The translations under genes were made by a program, and so were the position numbers. The notes beneath the pieces are model-generated. The model was not told the origin of the DNA and searched no databases. It saw nothing but the letters and a program-made list of their open reading frames with translations. From assembly GCA_018401565.1 (NCBI GenBank), contig JAGYKS010000038.1, positions 1 to 39,641 on the forward strand: a stretch of DNA of 39,641 nucleotides, given 5' to 3'. Each line of letters begins with the position of its first letter. Within the stretch, counting starts at the first letter, position 1. Positions 25,238 through 33,989 of the stretch are shown here, in pieces. Source of the stretch: Acidimicrobiales bacterium (GTDB lineage: Bacteria > Actinomycetota > Acidimicrobiia > Acidimicrobiales > Acidimicrobilacustridaceae).

Positions 25238-26141
25238 CTATTTCAGAGTGGTTTCGAGGGGCGGCAGAGCCCGGTAGGCGTTCCTCGGGGCGATACCGGT
25301 CGCTTCAGCGATGAGGCTCGCGTTCACCACAGGGCGGCGCAGCAGTAGTTCGGCGACGCGCCAGGCGGTGGCATCACGGCGGGCTTTCACCCGGTCTTGC
25401 CAGCTCTGGCCGATGCTGTGAAGTTCCCCGACGAGGGTTCGCCCGTTGGCGGTAGCGGCGAAGGCGGCAGACGCGAAGGCTGCGACGATGGGGTTGGGGT
25501 TACCGGCCCGGTACGACCGTTGCCGTCGGGGAACGGGTGAATGGTCTCAAACTGGGCGTGCGCCAGTGCGGCGTGCGCCAACGTCGGGATGTCATCGCGA
25601 CCCATGAAGGTGATGAGGTCGTCGATCGCTACGGGCACCCGGTGGTGCGACGGCGGAACGAACATGGCACCGTGCGGCCCAAGGTCGCTGCCACCGATCC
25701 ACACCTGTTGGTCTCGCCACCGCCAGGCCCCGACAGTTCCACCTCGGCAATGGCCCGGGCTGAAGCAGTGAGGTTCTCAATCCTTGATGACGCAGCAGAC
25801 TCCGATCGCAACAACACAGCGGCGAACGGCGCCACCTCGTGGCCGACCTCGGTAGCGAAGCGGGCGATTTCCACGGCGGCGTCATCGCTGGCGGCTGCGA
25901 TCTCAGCATCCAAGGTCATTTGCTGGTCGGCGATCTCTGGTACTGCGGCCGCCTTGTTCTCGGTTCGCACACGGCTGGCTGATGGCTGGATCGCCCACCC
26001 GTGTGCCACCACTTCACCTACTCCTACCTCACCTTGCTGCCGCACTGACGTGGGTCTTGGGAGATGACCAAACCTCTCGTTGACGGGCGAAAGAACTGTC
26101 CAACGTCCCTGATCACCTTTGTATGTGTCGATCATCGGCAT
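25238..26141 (-). pseudogene. Fic-family AMP-transferase gene with two internal deletions
   Basis: The N-terminal part (AAAVPEIADQQMTLDAEIAA, APFAAVLLRSESAASSRIEN, LTASARAIAEVELS) and the core (VWIGGSDLGPHGAMFVPPSH, AHAQFETIHPFPDGNGR) are those of Fic proteins, which transfer AMP to target proteins. The SRIEN helix near the front and the HPFPDGNGR active motif are present. Between ELS and RWRDQQVW roughly 50 residues usual for the family are missing with a frame change. Directly after GNGR another segment of perhaps 40 residues is missing, and YRAGNPNPIVAAFASAAFAA follows in a new frame to the TAG at 25238. As written it cannot give a normal enzyme. Confidence 0.75.
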
Positions 26142-26262
26142 CTGACATTGCCTTCTGGTTCGGGGTTTTCGTCTCAATTACGACGTCACGAGCGCGGGAG
26201 ACGGACAAATAAATGAAGTCTTCGCCTTGTCCATTGCCTGAAAACGGACCTAATTTCTCTGC

Positions 26263-26961
26263 ATGGCTTGTACAACACGCCCTCTGCGTTTTCGGGGTTT
26301 CAGCCGCTGCCTCATCGCAGCCTGCCTGGGGTTTCCTCTTGTCCTCGGGGCCTGTGGCGCCGGAGATGGCGATGTTGCCTCGGAGGCTTCAACCACCTCA
26401 GGGGTCTCGACGACCACCCAGTCGACTGCGAGCACGGACACTGTTGAGCTGAGCGAACCACAGCAAACCACGACCTCTGAGATTGGGTCGACCACCCCGC
26501 CAACTTCCTCCAACACCAACAACCAGCGAACGGTCCAGACTGAACCGAATCAGCCTCAGGCCCCCGGGTTGGACCCCGCCCCCCCAGTTACGTTTGGTCG
26601 CCCTGCTCCCCCGGTAACGACCCGGCCCTCGCCAACTTCACCGCCACCACCACCACCAACTTCACCGCCACCGCCGCCGCCACCGCCGCCGCCACCACCG
26701 CCTCCATCAGCGCCGTTGTCGGTAGCGGTGGACATCAGTGGATTCGCCTTTGTCGCCGCAGAAGTGCGAGTGCGGGTCGGAGGCACGGTGACATGGACCA
26801 ACAGGGATCCGGCGCAGCACTCCGCTACAGGGAATGGGTTCAACACCGGGCTGCTGCCGCAGGGCCAGTCGGCATCGATCACCTTCAACACTCCGGGCAC
26901 CTACCAGTATCAGTGTTCTCCCCACCCCTCGATGCGGGGCACTGTGATCGTGGAGCCCTAA
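26263..26961 (+). CDS. cupredoxin lipoprotein with a proline-rich spacer
   Basis: 232 residues. Lipobox LVLGACG (Cys 31) anchors it to the membrane outer face. A Thr/Ser-rich stretch and then a run of about 14 prolines act as a long spacer. The C-terminal domain (AVDISGFAFVAAEVRVRVGG, TVTWTNRDPAQHSATG, GTYQYQCSPHPSMRG) is plastocyanin/azurin-like, with all four type-1 copper ligands: His186, Cys218, His221 and Met224. Likely a surface electron carrier. Its partner is unknown, though a molybdenum oxidoreductase gene lies 650 bp on. Intact. Confidence 0.88.
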   Translation: MACTTRPLRFRGFSRCLIAACLGFPLVLGACGAGDGDVASEASTTSGVSTTTQSTASTDTVELSEPQQTTTSEIGSTTPPTSSNTNNQRTVQTEPNQPQAPGLDPAPPVTFGRPAPPVTTRPSPTSPPPPPPTSPPPPPPPPPPPPPPSAPLSVAVDISGFAFVAAEVRVRVGGTVTWTNRDPAQHSATGNGFNTGLLPQGQSASITFNTPGTYQYQCSPHPSMRGTVIVEP

Positions 26962-27417
26962 CCGCTCAGGTTGCAGGGTTGTATTCGCCAGCAGTGTCTG
27001 CCAGCAACAACCCACGACCCAACCGGTCCATCAGGGTCTGCCATGAGGTGTCGACCGCCTCGGGGCTCAACCCGACGATGGTTCAGGCGTTGCTCCACCG
27101 GTGGAGTCGATCTACACCCGCTGCCCGGCCCGGGTGGCCGCCTTACCGTCGGGTGCCCGACGCAACGATGAGGCCGGACTGAGCCCAAGCCCTCACAACG
27201 ACGTCAGCTCCAGTCCGTCTGCAACCAGCCAAATCGGAACGCCAACCGGCATCATTTTTCCAGCCCAGCGCAGGGGTCGGGTAATTCCTGTCAGGACCGC
27301 CACTCACGGTGGTTGGAGGTCGCTGGTGTGTCACCAAAGCAGTCGAAGGGGCTGCGGCGCAAGGAGGTCGCACAGGCCGTGTCCGGCGGCTTGCAGCAGT
27401 TCGGTCAGCTGGGATGC
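26962..27417. other. region with gene remnants only
   Basis: On the minus strand near 26965-27085 a 40-codon frame (TIVGLSPEAVDTSWQTLMDR then LGRGLLLADTAGEY) has the composition of a real protein C-terminus, but a stop precedes it. Nothing else is recognisable up to 27417. Confidence 0.4.
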
Positions 27418-27601
27418 CTACGGCGCGGGGTGCTCGAGTTCGGGGTCTGGGCTCGGAGACCCCATCTGCCTGGTGATCACCCGCTTGGCCACGCCGGTCG
27501 AGGCCTGTGGTCCGGCGCGACAAGGCCCGGTTGGCAACTTTCGCCAACGCCATCGCCTGCAGCTCGCGCTTGCGGTGCTCGAACTCGGATCGCTTCGTCA
27601 T
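27418..27601 (-). CDS. possible small protein downstream of the oxidoreductase
   Basis: ATG 27601 lies six bases after the oxidoreductase stop. The first 35 residues (MTKRSEFEHRKRELQAMALA, KVANRALSRRTTGLD) look like genuine coding sequence; with one base shifted near 27495 it would end RQMGSPSPDPELEHPAP at 27418. Without that shift the frame runs on with proline/arginine-rich sequence. No family recognised. Confidence 0.35.
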
Positions 27602-27607
27602 CGCAGC

Positions 27608-28668
27608 TCAGCCCTCGAGCGTTTCGGGCGACATGTGGTCGGGGGCTTCGCACGGCACCACGCGGCCGGCAAAACCCTTGAAGTGGGGTGTGCCCTGCTC
27701 GGCGTCGAGAAACTCGTCGGCGTCGGCGCACAGCACGGCGTCGCTCGACACGAACGCACCCGCCAGTGGCAGGGCACCGCGAGCCTCGGGATACCACCAT
27801 CCGTGCGGCACGCGCACGTGCCCGCGCAGCATGTTCGGCTGCAGCGAGACTTTCGCCACCACCGATCCGGTCGCCGTCTCGAGCCGCGCCCAATGGCCGT
27901 TCAGCAACCCGTCTTTTGCCGCGTCGTCGGGATGCAGGAACAACTTTGGGGACGGTGACCGCCGGCGCAGCACCGGGATGTTGCGCTGACCGGTCTGGAA
28001 GAACGGGTCTTCGCGCACCCCGGTGAACACCCGGTACGGGTACTGCTCCGACGGCGCCGGTGCCTCGCGATGGTAAGGCAGGGGGTCGAACCCGAGCTCG
28101 CTCAGGATCGACGACGCCAGTTCCACCTTGCCCGACGGCGTGGCGAACCCCACCTTGCGGTACTTGCGGTAGTCGGGCGGCGCCTGCTCCATCACCACCG
28201 ACCGGGCAAACGAAGCGTAGGTGCGACCACCGGGTTCGAGCCGGTGGTCGAGCAGCTGTTCGAGGTCACCCCACGGGAAGTGTTCGGCAAAGCCCATACG
28301 GCGGCCGAGGTCGCTCCAGAACTGGAACGTGGACGAGGCCTGCTCGGGAGCGTCGACCGCCTTTTCCGACAACACCAGCCGGTTGCCCCAGCCCCAGGTG
28401 TCGGCCACGTGCGGCCGCTCGGTGAACACGTCGCCGGGCAGCACGTAGTCGGCCAACATCGCCGTGGGCGTCATGAAAATCTCGTGGGCGACGATGAGAT
28501 CCTGGTTCATCAGCCCGCGGTGGACCTGGTGCTGATTCGGGTACGAGAGCAGCGCGTTGTTGCCCAGCGCGAAGAACGCCTTGATCGGGTACGGGTCGCC
28601 ATCGGCCATGGCCCGGAACACCTCGGTTGGATTGGCCATGTGGCACCCCATCACCTGGTCGACCCACT
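27608..28668 (-). pseudogene. molybdopterin oxidoreductase (DMSO reductase family), N-terminus lost at IS
   Basis: The C-terminal half of a large molybdenum enzyme. Visible are FFALGNNALLSYPNQHQVHR, then FMTPTAMLADYVLPGDVFTE (the cofactor-binding region where catalytic subunits are recognised) and the final molybdopterin dinucleotide-binding domain (YPYRVFTGVREDPFFQTGQR, GHWARLETATGSVVAKVSLQ, HGWWYPE). The frame is open to the IS end at 28669 (QEEWVDQVMGCHMANP), so the break is at the insertion. The missing N-terminal half, with any iron-sulfur site, is not found beyond the other IS end. Possible link to the modABC uptake genes in the same window. Substrate unknown. Confidence 0.82.
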
Positions 28669-29787
28669 CTTCCTGTCCGGAACTTGGGGTGACAGTGGTG
28701 GTCTGTGGTTCGGGGTGTCATGAGGTTAGTTCGAGCAGGTCGATGGGTCGTCGGCCGGCCATGTAGTCGCCGTGATTGCGGCGCCTGTGGTTGTAGGTGG
28801 TGAGCCAGGCGTCGGCTTCGCGTTGCAACTGGCGGATGCTGGTGAAGCAGAACCGGTGGAACGCGGGGCGCCAGCATTCTTGGAGCATGGTTCCTTGGAA
28901 GCGTTCGACCACGGCGTTGTGGTTCGGTGACCGAGCAGGGATCTTGATGCGTTCGACGTTCTTCGCGGCGAGCGCGTCAGCGAACGCGATGGCCTTGTAC
29001 TCAGGTCCGTTGTCCGCGACGATCGCCTTGATCGGGAACCCCATCTTGTTCCAGGTGGTCCAGATCCGTTCGAAGAACGCGACCGACACGTCTTTGTTCA
29101 CGACGCCGTGCACGAGCCACACCATTGCCCAGCGGGTGTAGGTGTCGACCGCGGTGAGTTGGTAGACCTTGCCGACGCCTTTCAGGTTCCCGATGTAGAA
29201 CGAGTCCACAGCCACCAGGGCGCCGGGTTTGCCGGCCCAGTGGCAGAACCCGGAACGGTTCGTCCTCGACGGCAACCTCGGTGACCAGACCCGTGGTGAG
29301 CGCCGCGATCGCCGCAGCCCGGGCGAGACGCTGGTGGCGGCGGCCGAGGCGGTGAGCGACGAGCAGGTTCTGCACGGTTGATTTGCTGATCTGGAAGCCT
29401 TGGTCGGCGAGACGGTCCGCGCACTGACGACACCCGAGTGTCGGTGTCGTGATCGCCAAGGTCAACAGCACCTCGAGCACATGGGTTGGTGTCGCGTTCG
29501 GCATCGCTGGTGGTCGCTTCGTCTTCGGTCGCAACGCCGCCAGCCCGTACCTTGCAGCCGTGTTGCGCCACTTGTAGAACGTCTTGCGGGAGATCCCGAA
29601 CGTCCGACACGTCGCGGCGACATTGCCGGTCTGGCGGGCGTGATCCAAGACGCGGACGCGTTGCTGGTACACAATCTGATCTGAGGTCACGGTGGTGGTT
29701 CCTTCGTGGGTCTGTAGGAGGAACCACAGGACCCACCACCGGGCCCACCTCACGGCGGACCTGTCACCTCTACCTCTGGACAGGAAG
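28669..29787 (-). mobile_element. IS481-like insertion sequence
   Basis: About 1.12 kb with imperfect terminal inverted repeats of about 27 bp, 28669-28695 and 29761-29787, each starting CTTCCTGTCC and ending GGTGACAG or its variant. One transposase gene fills it. I find no clear target-site duplication, and the flanks do not rejoin the interrupted oxidoreductase gene, so a deletion or rearrangement followed insertion (or the assembly joins two IS copies). A second, eroded copy lies at 1-1216 in the opposite direction. Confidence 0.88.
28718..29690 (-). CDS. IS481-like transposase, one frameshift
   Basis: 324 residues from GTG 29690 (TSDQIVYQQ), the usual length. The N-terminal helix-turn-helix (ARQTGNVAATCRTFGISRKT, FYKWRNTAARYGLAALRP) binds the ends; the DDE integrase core has its acids in VAVDSFYIGN, IVADNGPEYKA and NAVVERFQGT. 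The frame changes near 29250, between VAVEDEPF and GFCHWAGKPG, a one-base difference. Programmed shifting is not expected in this family, so it is either a dead copy or an error. Confidence 0.85.
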
Positions 29788-30224
29788 CCCTAGTGCCCGT
29801 TGAGGGTCTGTCGGCGGGAATCGTTTTCTTCCCAGACGATTCCAGGTTTCTTCCCCGGCTCGAGGTGAGGCGCCCTGGGTGGTCGACGCAGCGAGCCAGC
29901 GGTCAGTTGCTCTGGGATCTGGCTCGGTGCGGGCCAGCCTGCTGCCGCCTCCAGCCGTTCAAGGAACACACGTGGATCGGGTGCCGTCGGGGTGCCTGCG
30001 CATGAGTTCGCTCGCCAGCCGCCAGATAGACCGACCTCGCGCCTTCGATAGCTCCGGAGCTACGGCAGCGATCACCGTCAGACCGCTCGCTCACAACCAG
30101 CACGTTTGGTCAACGGCGGATGGGATGCGCACCAATCACTCAGTGGGGCTCTATCGCCATACGGGCTGTGTGGACGCCGTCTGGGCGGGAACAAGGGTGC
30201 TGTCCATCGCCGCTGCGAGTGTGG
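29788..30224. other. no recognisable gene
   Basis: Short open frames on both strands (for example 29793-30005 plus, 29903-30103 minus) have no family pattern. In particular the missing front of the molybdopterin oxidoreductase is not here. Confidence 0.5.
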
Positions 30225-31262
30225 TCAGTCACCCCTGATCGAGGCGAGAACTGCATCGTTCATGCGGTCGATGGCTGCCCTGTCCACAAAGGACGTGCAC
30301 GCCGTGACCCGGGGATCCGCCTCTGGATCCGGGATGAACCAGTCATGCGTACTGTCGGAGGGAAGGTTCGGCGGACCCAGTTGGAGTTCGTATCGGGCCG
30401 GGCCGCAGTCGAAGTCCTCGGGGTGGAGGTACTGCCACACGGCAACCGCGTCCCAGATCGGCTTGGTCGGCCCGAATATGGAGGCCCACCAGTCGGTGTA
30501 GGCCTGAGATGCCTTCCCGAAGTACGAGGCCGTCGGATCATCGCTCTGTGCGAGTTCGCTGACGATGTCAGTCGGCAGGGCCGCTGACGAGGATGCTTCG
30601 AACGTCACGGCGGTGAACGGCACCTCCGACTCGTCAAGGATCACGGAGAGCGCCCGTGGGTCCATTGAGTAGTTGAAGTCACGAGCTGGCTTGCCGGCGT
30701 AGATGACCGGGCCCGGCTTGCTACCGATCAGCGCAATGACTTCTTTGATGTTCGAGGCTGCGGCGGGGTAGGCCAGCAAGAGGCAGGCGACGTCGGTCAT
30801 CGGGCCCGTGGCCACGATGGTGACATCAGAGTTCTCGCCGAGCGCCTCTGCCATGAACCGCACACCGTCGTTGACGCATGACGGTGAGAGATCGGCTCCC
30901 TCAAAGTCCTGCGTGGCGACCATCGGTAGCCACGTGGCTGCGCCCGGAATCAGCGGCACGTCCAGCTCCAGCCGGTCCAGCGACTCCCGCGCCACGACCA
31001 TCTCCGGGGCAAGAGGGCCGTTGCCCATCGTCACGACGATGCCGAGCAAGTCAAGATCGGGAGTATCTCGCAGAAGCGGCAGTGTCCACGTGTCGTCGTA
31101 GTCCGACGGCGTGGACATCGTTCCGTTGGCGTTCCCCGACGTCAGGCCCATGGCCAGATCCATCGACAGGATCACCGCAGGGTTGCGCTCGCCATCGGAG
31201 GTGCACCCCGCCACCTGCAACAGTGCGCACACGGCTCCCAGAGCCAGGACAGTTTTCCGCAA
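30225..31262 (-). CDS. nucleoside-hydrolase-like lipoprotein
   Basis: 345 residues, intact. Signal with lipobox LLQVAGCTS (Cys 20). The mature part follows the inosine/uridine-preferring nucleoside hydrolase fold: a start region ending DYDDTWTLPLLRDTP, LLGIVVTMGNGPLAPEM, DVTIVATGPMTDVACLLL, DFNYSMDPRALSVIL, and PIWDAVAVWQYLHPEDF with the distal Asp. The usual DxDxxxDD calcium motif is altered: only the last DD is present, after an inserted stretch (MGLTSGNANGTMSTPSD). It may bind ribosides outside the cell or have changed function. Confidence 0.75.
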   Translation of the reverse strand: MRKTVLALGAVCALLQVAGCTSDGERNPAVILSMDLAMGLTSGNANGTMSTPSDYDDTWTLPLLRDTPDLDLLGIVVTMGNGPLAPEMVVARESLDRLELDVPLIPGAATWLPMVATQDFEGADLSPSCVNDGVRFMAEALGENSDVTIVATGPMTDVACLLLAYPAAASNIKEVIALIGSKPGPVIYAGKPARDFNYSMDPRALSVILDESEVPFTAVTFEASSSAALPTDIVSELAQSDDPTASYFGKASQAYTDWWASIFGPTKPIWDAVAVWQYLHPEDFDCGPARYELQLGPPNLPSDSTHDWFIPDPEADPRVTACTSFVDRAAIDRMNDAVLASIRGD

Positions 31263-31348
31263 GGGGGCAAACCTACCAAGACCAAGACCTCACGACCACA
31301 CTTCGTGCCCTAGGCAACTCCGGGGGTCAGTGCCACCGAGGCGCCCAT

Positions 31349-31460
31349 CACGAAGATTTCGGGGCGCCCACGCCGGCGTCCTCCCGAAATGTCTCCAGAA
31401 AAGGCCGTCTCCAGAAATGGCCTGAGATGTCTCAAGCCCAAAGTGCGCGAGGGGGGAGTT
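31349..31460 (+). repeat. R3, right direct repeat joined to intact tRNA-Leu
   Basis: Counterpart of R2 (19604-19699), with an extra 16-base internal duplication (GTCTCCAGAAATGGCC) near 31407. It runs into the 3' end of tRNA-Leu. The repeat pair delimits about 11.8 kb. Confidence 0.8.
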
Positions 31461-31527
31461 GAACCCCCACGTCCTTTCGGACACTGGAACCTGAATCCAG
31501 CGCGTCTGCCTATTCCGCCACTCGCGC
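31444..31527 (-). tRNA. tRNA-Leu (anticodon CAG)
   Basis: 84 nt on the minus strand. Acceptor GCGCGAG pairs with CTCGCGC, discriminator A, no encoded CCA. D-arm GGCGGAATAGGCAGAC, anticodon stem CTGGA/TCCAG with loop TTCAGGT, long variable arm GTGTCCGAAAGGACGT as in type II tRNAs, T-arm GGGGGTTCAACTCCCCC. Its 3' end is shared with repeats R2 and R3. Confidence 0.96.
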
Positions 31528-31586
31528 AGTGACTAGCTGACTGACCCGCTCACCCTACCGCAGCCCCCGACCATCCGACGAAGCCG

Positions 31587-33064
31587 CTACAGCAACCCGC
31601 CCTGGTGGGCCACGATCAAACGGGCCGCCTCGGCAGCGGTCTCGGGGCCGTACGTCCTGGCCGGCGGCAACGCCGCCCGCACCAGTTCCAGCTCGCCGGC
31701 ATTCACCTCACACGCCCCGGCCACCGGGTCCACGTCGTACAGCCGGGCGGCGTTGAGCCCGAAAATGCCGCGCTTGATGTCGTCGGTGAGCGCCGGATAC
31801 CCGTACCGCTCCTGGAACTCCTCGGAAATGGAGAACAACCGCAACGCCTGGATCTGGTCCTGGGGGGTGCCGAACCAGATCGAGTCGGTACCCCACAACA
31901 CCCGTTCGGTGCCGATGTAGGTGAGCAGCTTGCCCAGCACGTGGGCGGCGGCGGTGGGATTGCGCATCAGAAACCACCACGTTCCACCCAGCTCGGCGTA
32001 CACGTTGCTGTTGGGGGCGATGCCGTTGTCGAGCACGGTGCGGACCAACCGGTCCACACCCTGGGGGCAGGGTCGTTGGGGTCATACAGGCCCACACCCC
32101 CGACCCGGGCTCGAACCCCGAGTGGTACACCACAAACGAAATGTCGGGGTTGCGGGCCGCGTGCCGGGCCGATGTCGGACGGGTCGGCGAGCTCGAGGGT
32201 GGACCCCACAATGGAGCTGATGCCCTTGTGGGTGCAGATGATGGGCGGGCCAACGGCGCGCACGTGGTCGATGAACCGCTGGCCGATCTGGGGCCGCGAC
32301 GGGTCGTGGTCGTCGAAGTAGAACGCCGCTGCGGTGGGCACCATGGTGTAGATCTTCCACGCCGCAATGTCGTAGCGGGCCCGGGCGTCGTCCATGGCCG
32401 CCAGCGCCGGTTCCAGTGGCCCGAGGTGCGGGTAGGCGCCGCCGTGCATGAGCAGGCGGTCGTCGCAACCGATGCGGTCGGCCACCTCGATGGCGTACAC
32501 CATGTCGTCGTGCGACAGCCCGCTGGCCGGCCCCGCCACCGGCAGCGCCGACAAGATGGCCATGGACGTGTCCGACCGGGTGAACACCTCGGTGAAGTAC
32601 GAGTCCACCGTGAAGCACAGACGACTTTCGTTGGCGGCGGCACCCACCGCACAGCGGGCCTGGGGGAAGCCCTCGGTGAAGGCGGGGATGGGGTCGTCGG
32701 GGTCGTAGTTCACGTAATGGGTTTGTACGTCGAACACGAACTCGTCACCGGCCAGCGCCTCGCGGGCGGCGTCGGGGTCGATGGTGGCGTCGGGTGGCAC
32801 CTCGTAACTGCCGCCGGGACTCTGGCCCACCGAGGCGCTGCGTTCGGTGGAGCAGGCGTTGAGCACGAAGAACGTGGCGGCGGTGCCGGTCAGCCCGGTG
32901 AGGAAACTGCGGCGTGAGATGCCGAGCCGTTGGGCGTTGCGGCCGGCCAGGTCGTGGGTGCGACGCACCGCCTCGCGCAAGGTGGGGTCGAACGGCGGCG
33001 GCAGGAACTCACCGTTGGACACCGGGCCGAACTTCACCGGGAGCCAGTCGTCTGCGTGGGCCAT
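31587..33064 (-). CDS. Tat-exported amidohydrolase-family protein, frameshifted
   Basis: About 490 residues. A 45-residue N-terminal stretch precedes a twin-arginine signal ISRRSFLTGLTGTAATFFV with a lipobox-like NAC. The mature part is an amidohydrolase_2-type TIM barrel: FVFDVQTHYVNYDPDDPIPA, RLLMHGGAYPHLGPLEPAL, GPPIICTHKGIS, PDISFVVYHSGFEPG, VYAELGGTWWFLMRNP and RVLWGTDSIWFGTPQDQIQA, with the active-site His/Asp in the usual places. Frame changes occur near 32165 and 32070. ATG 33064 is chosen; it is divergent from the DtxR-like gene. Probably acts outside the membrane on an aromatic or cyclic acid or ester, which is a family guess only. Confidence 0.8.
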
Positions 33065-33199
33065 CACTTCCCCCTGTGCACCCCACCGACACCAGCGGGG
33101 CCCGACGGTGAGGTTAGTTGCCGCCGATGAACTTGACCCCACCTTGCCCACCGAGTGAACTTCCGTGACCACAACCTGTTTTTCGTAGGGGCAAAACCT

Positions 33200-33985
33200 G
33201 TGTCAGACCAGCTCTCCAAATCCGAACGCGAGGCCCTGAAGGCGATCTATCGCCAGACCCGCGACGGCGTGGAGGCCCACACCGGGGTGCTGGCCGAAGC
33301 GTTGGGGTTGAGCGCCGGCTCGGTGACCGCCACCGTCAAGCGCCTGGCCGACCGCCACCTGGTCACCCACCGCCCCTACCACGGGGCCAGCCTCACCCAC
33401 GATGGCCTCACCATGGCCGTCACCCTCATCCGCCGCCACCGCATCGTGGAGCGCTTTTTGTCCGACATGCTGGGGTACGCATGGAACGAGGCCGACGCTC
33501 TGGCCCCGACGTTCGAACACGACCTGCCCGACGCCGTGGTGGAACGACTGTTCGTGGCCCTCAACCGGCCCGACACCTGCCCGCACGGCTTCCCCATCCC
33601 GGCGGTGGGCCAGGCCGAACTTCCTGAACTTCCGCTGCTGTACGACCTCGAGCCCGGAGACGCCGCCGAGGTGGCCGTGCCCGGATCCACCGACCCCGAC
33701 GTGATCCGCTTTTTGCAGGAACTGGGTGTGGTGCCGTCGGCCCGGGTGGTGGTGCGCGAAAAGCACCCGTTCGACGGACCGCTGGTGGTGCGTGTGGGCG
33801 ACCACGACCGCACCCTGGGCGAACGGGTGGCCCGGGCCGTCCACGTCCGCCACATCGAACCCGCACAGTCAGACGCAACACGTTCAGCTTCCGCACAGTC
33901 AGATTCCGCACAGTCAGGCACAGCAATCCAGGACAGCAACACCAACAGCAACACGACAGAGCACATCAACCCAGAGGGGGACTGA
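33200..33985 (+). CDS. DtxR/MntR-family metal-dependent regulator
   Basis: 261 residues from GTG 33200. Winged helix (KSEREALKAIYRQTRDG, LAEALGLSAGSVTATVKRLA), dimer and metal domain (LIRRHRIVERFLSDMLGYAW, ADALAPTFEHDLPDAVVERL, CPHGFPIP) and an FeoA-like SH3 tail (FLQELGVVPSARVVV). Such regulators sense Fe(II) or Mn(II). The last 35 residues are a Ser/Gln/Asn tail with AQSD repeats. The stop is four bases before the pyrophosphatase ATG, so the two are very probably one transcript. Confidence 0.88.
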   Translation: MSDQLSKSEREALKAIYRQTRDGVEAHTGVLAEALGLSAGSVTATVKRLADRHLVTHRPYHGASLTHDGLTMAVTLIRRHRIVERFLSDMLGYAWNEADALAPTFEHDLPDAVVERLFVALNRPDTCPHGFPIPAVGQAELPELPLLYDLEPGDAAEVAVPGSTDPDVIRFLQELGVVPSARVVVREKHPFDGPLVVRVGDHDRTLGERVARAVHVRHIEPAQSDATRSASAQSDSAQSGTAIQDSNTNSNTTEHINPEGD

Positions 33986-33989
33986 AGCC

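Noticed and set aside
28718..29690. Programmed frameshift in the transposase
   Set aside because: The change near 29250 has no slippery run or structure I can see, the family normally uses one frame, and one-base shifts abound in this sequence.
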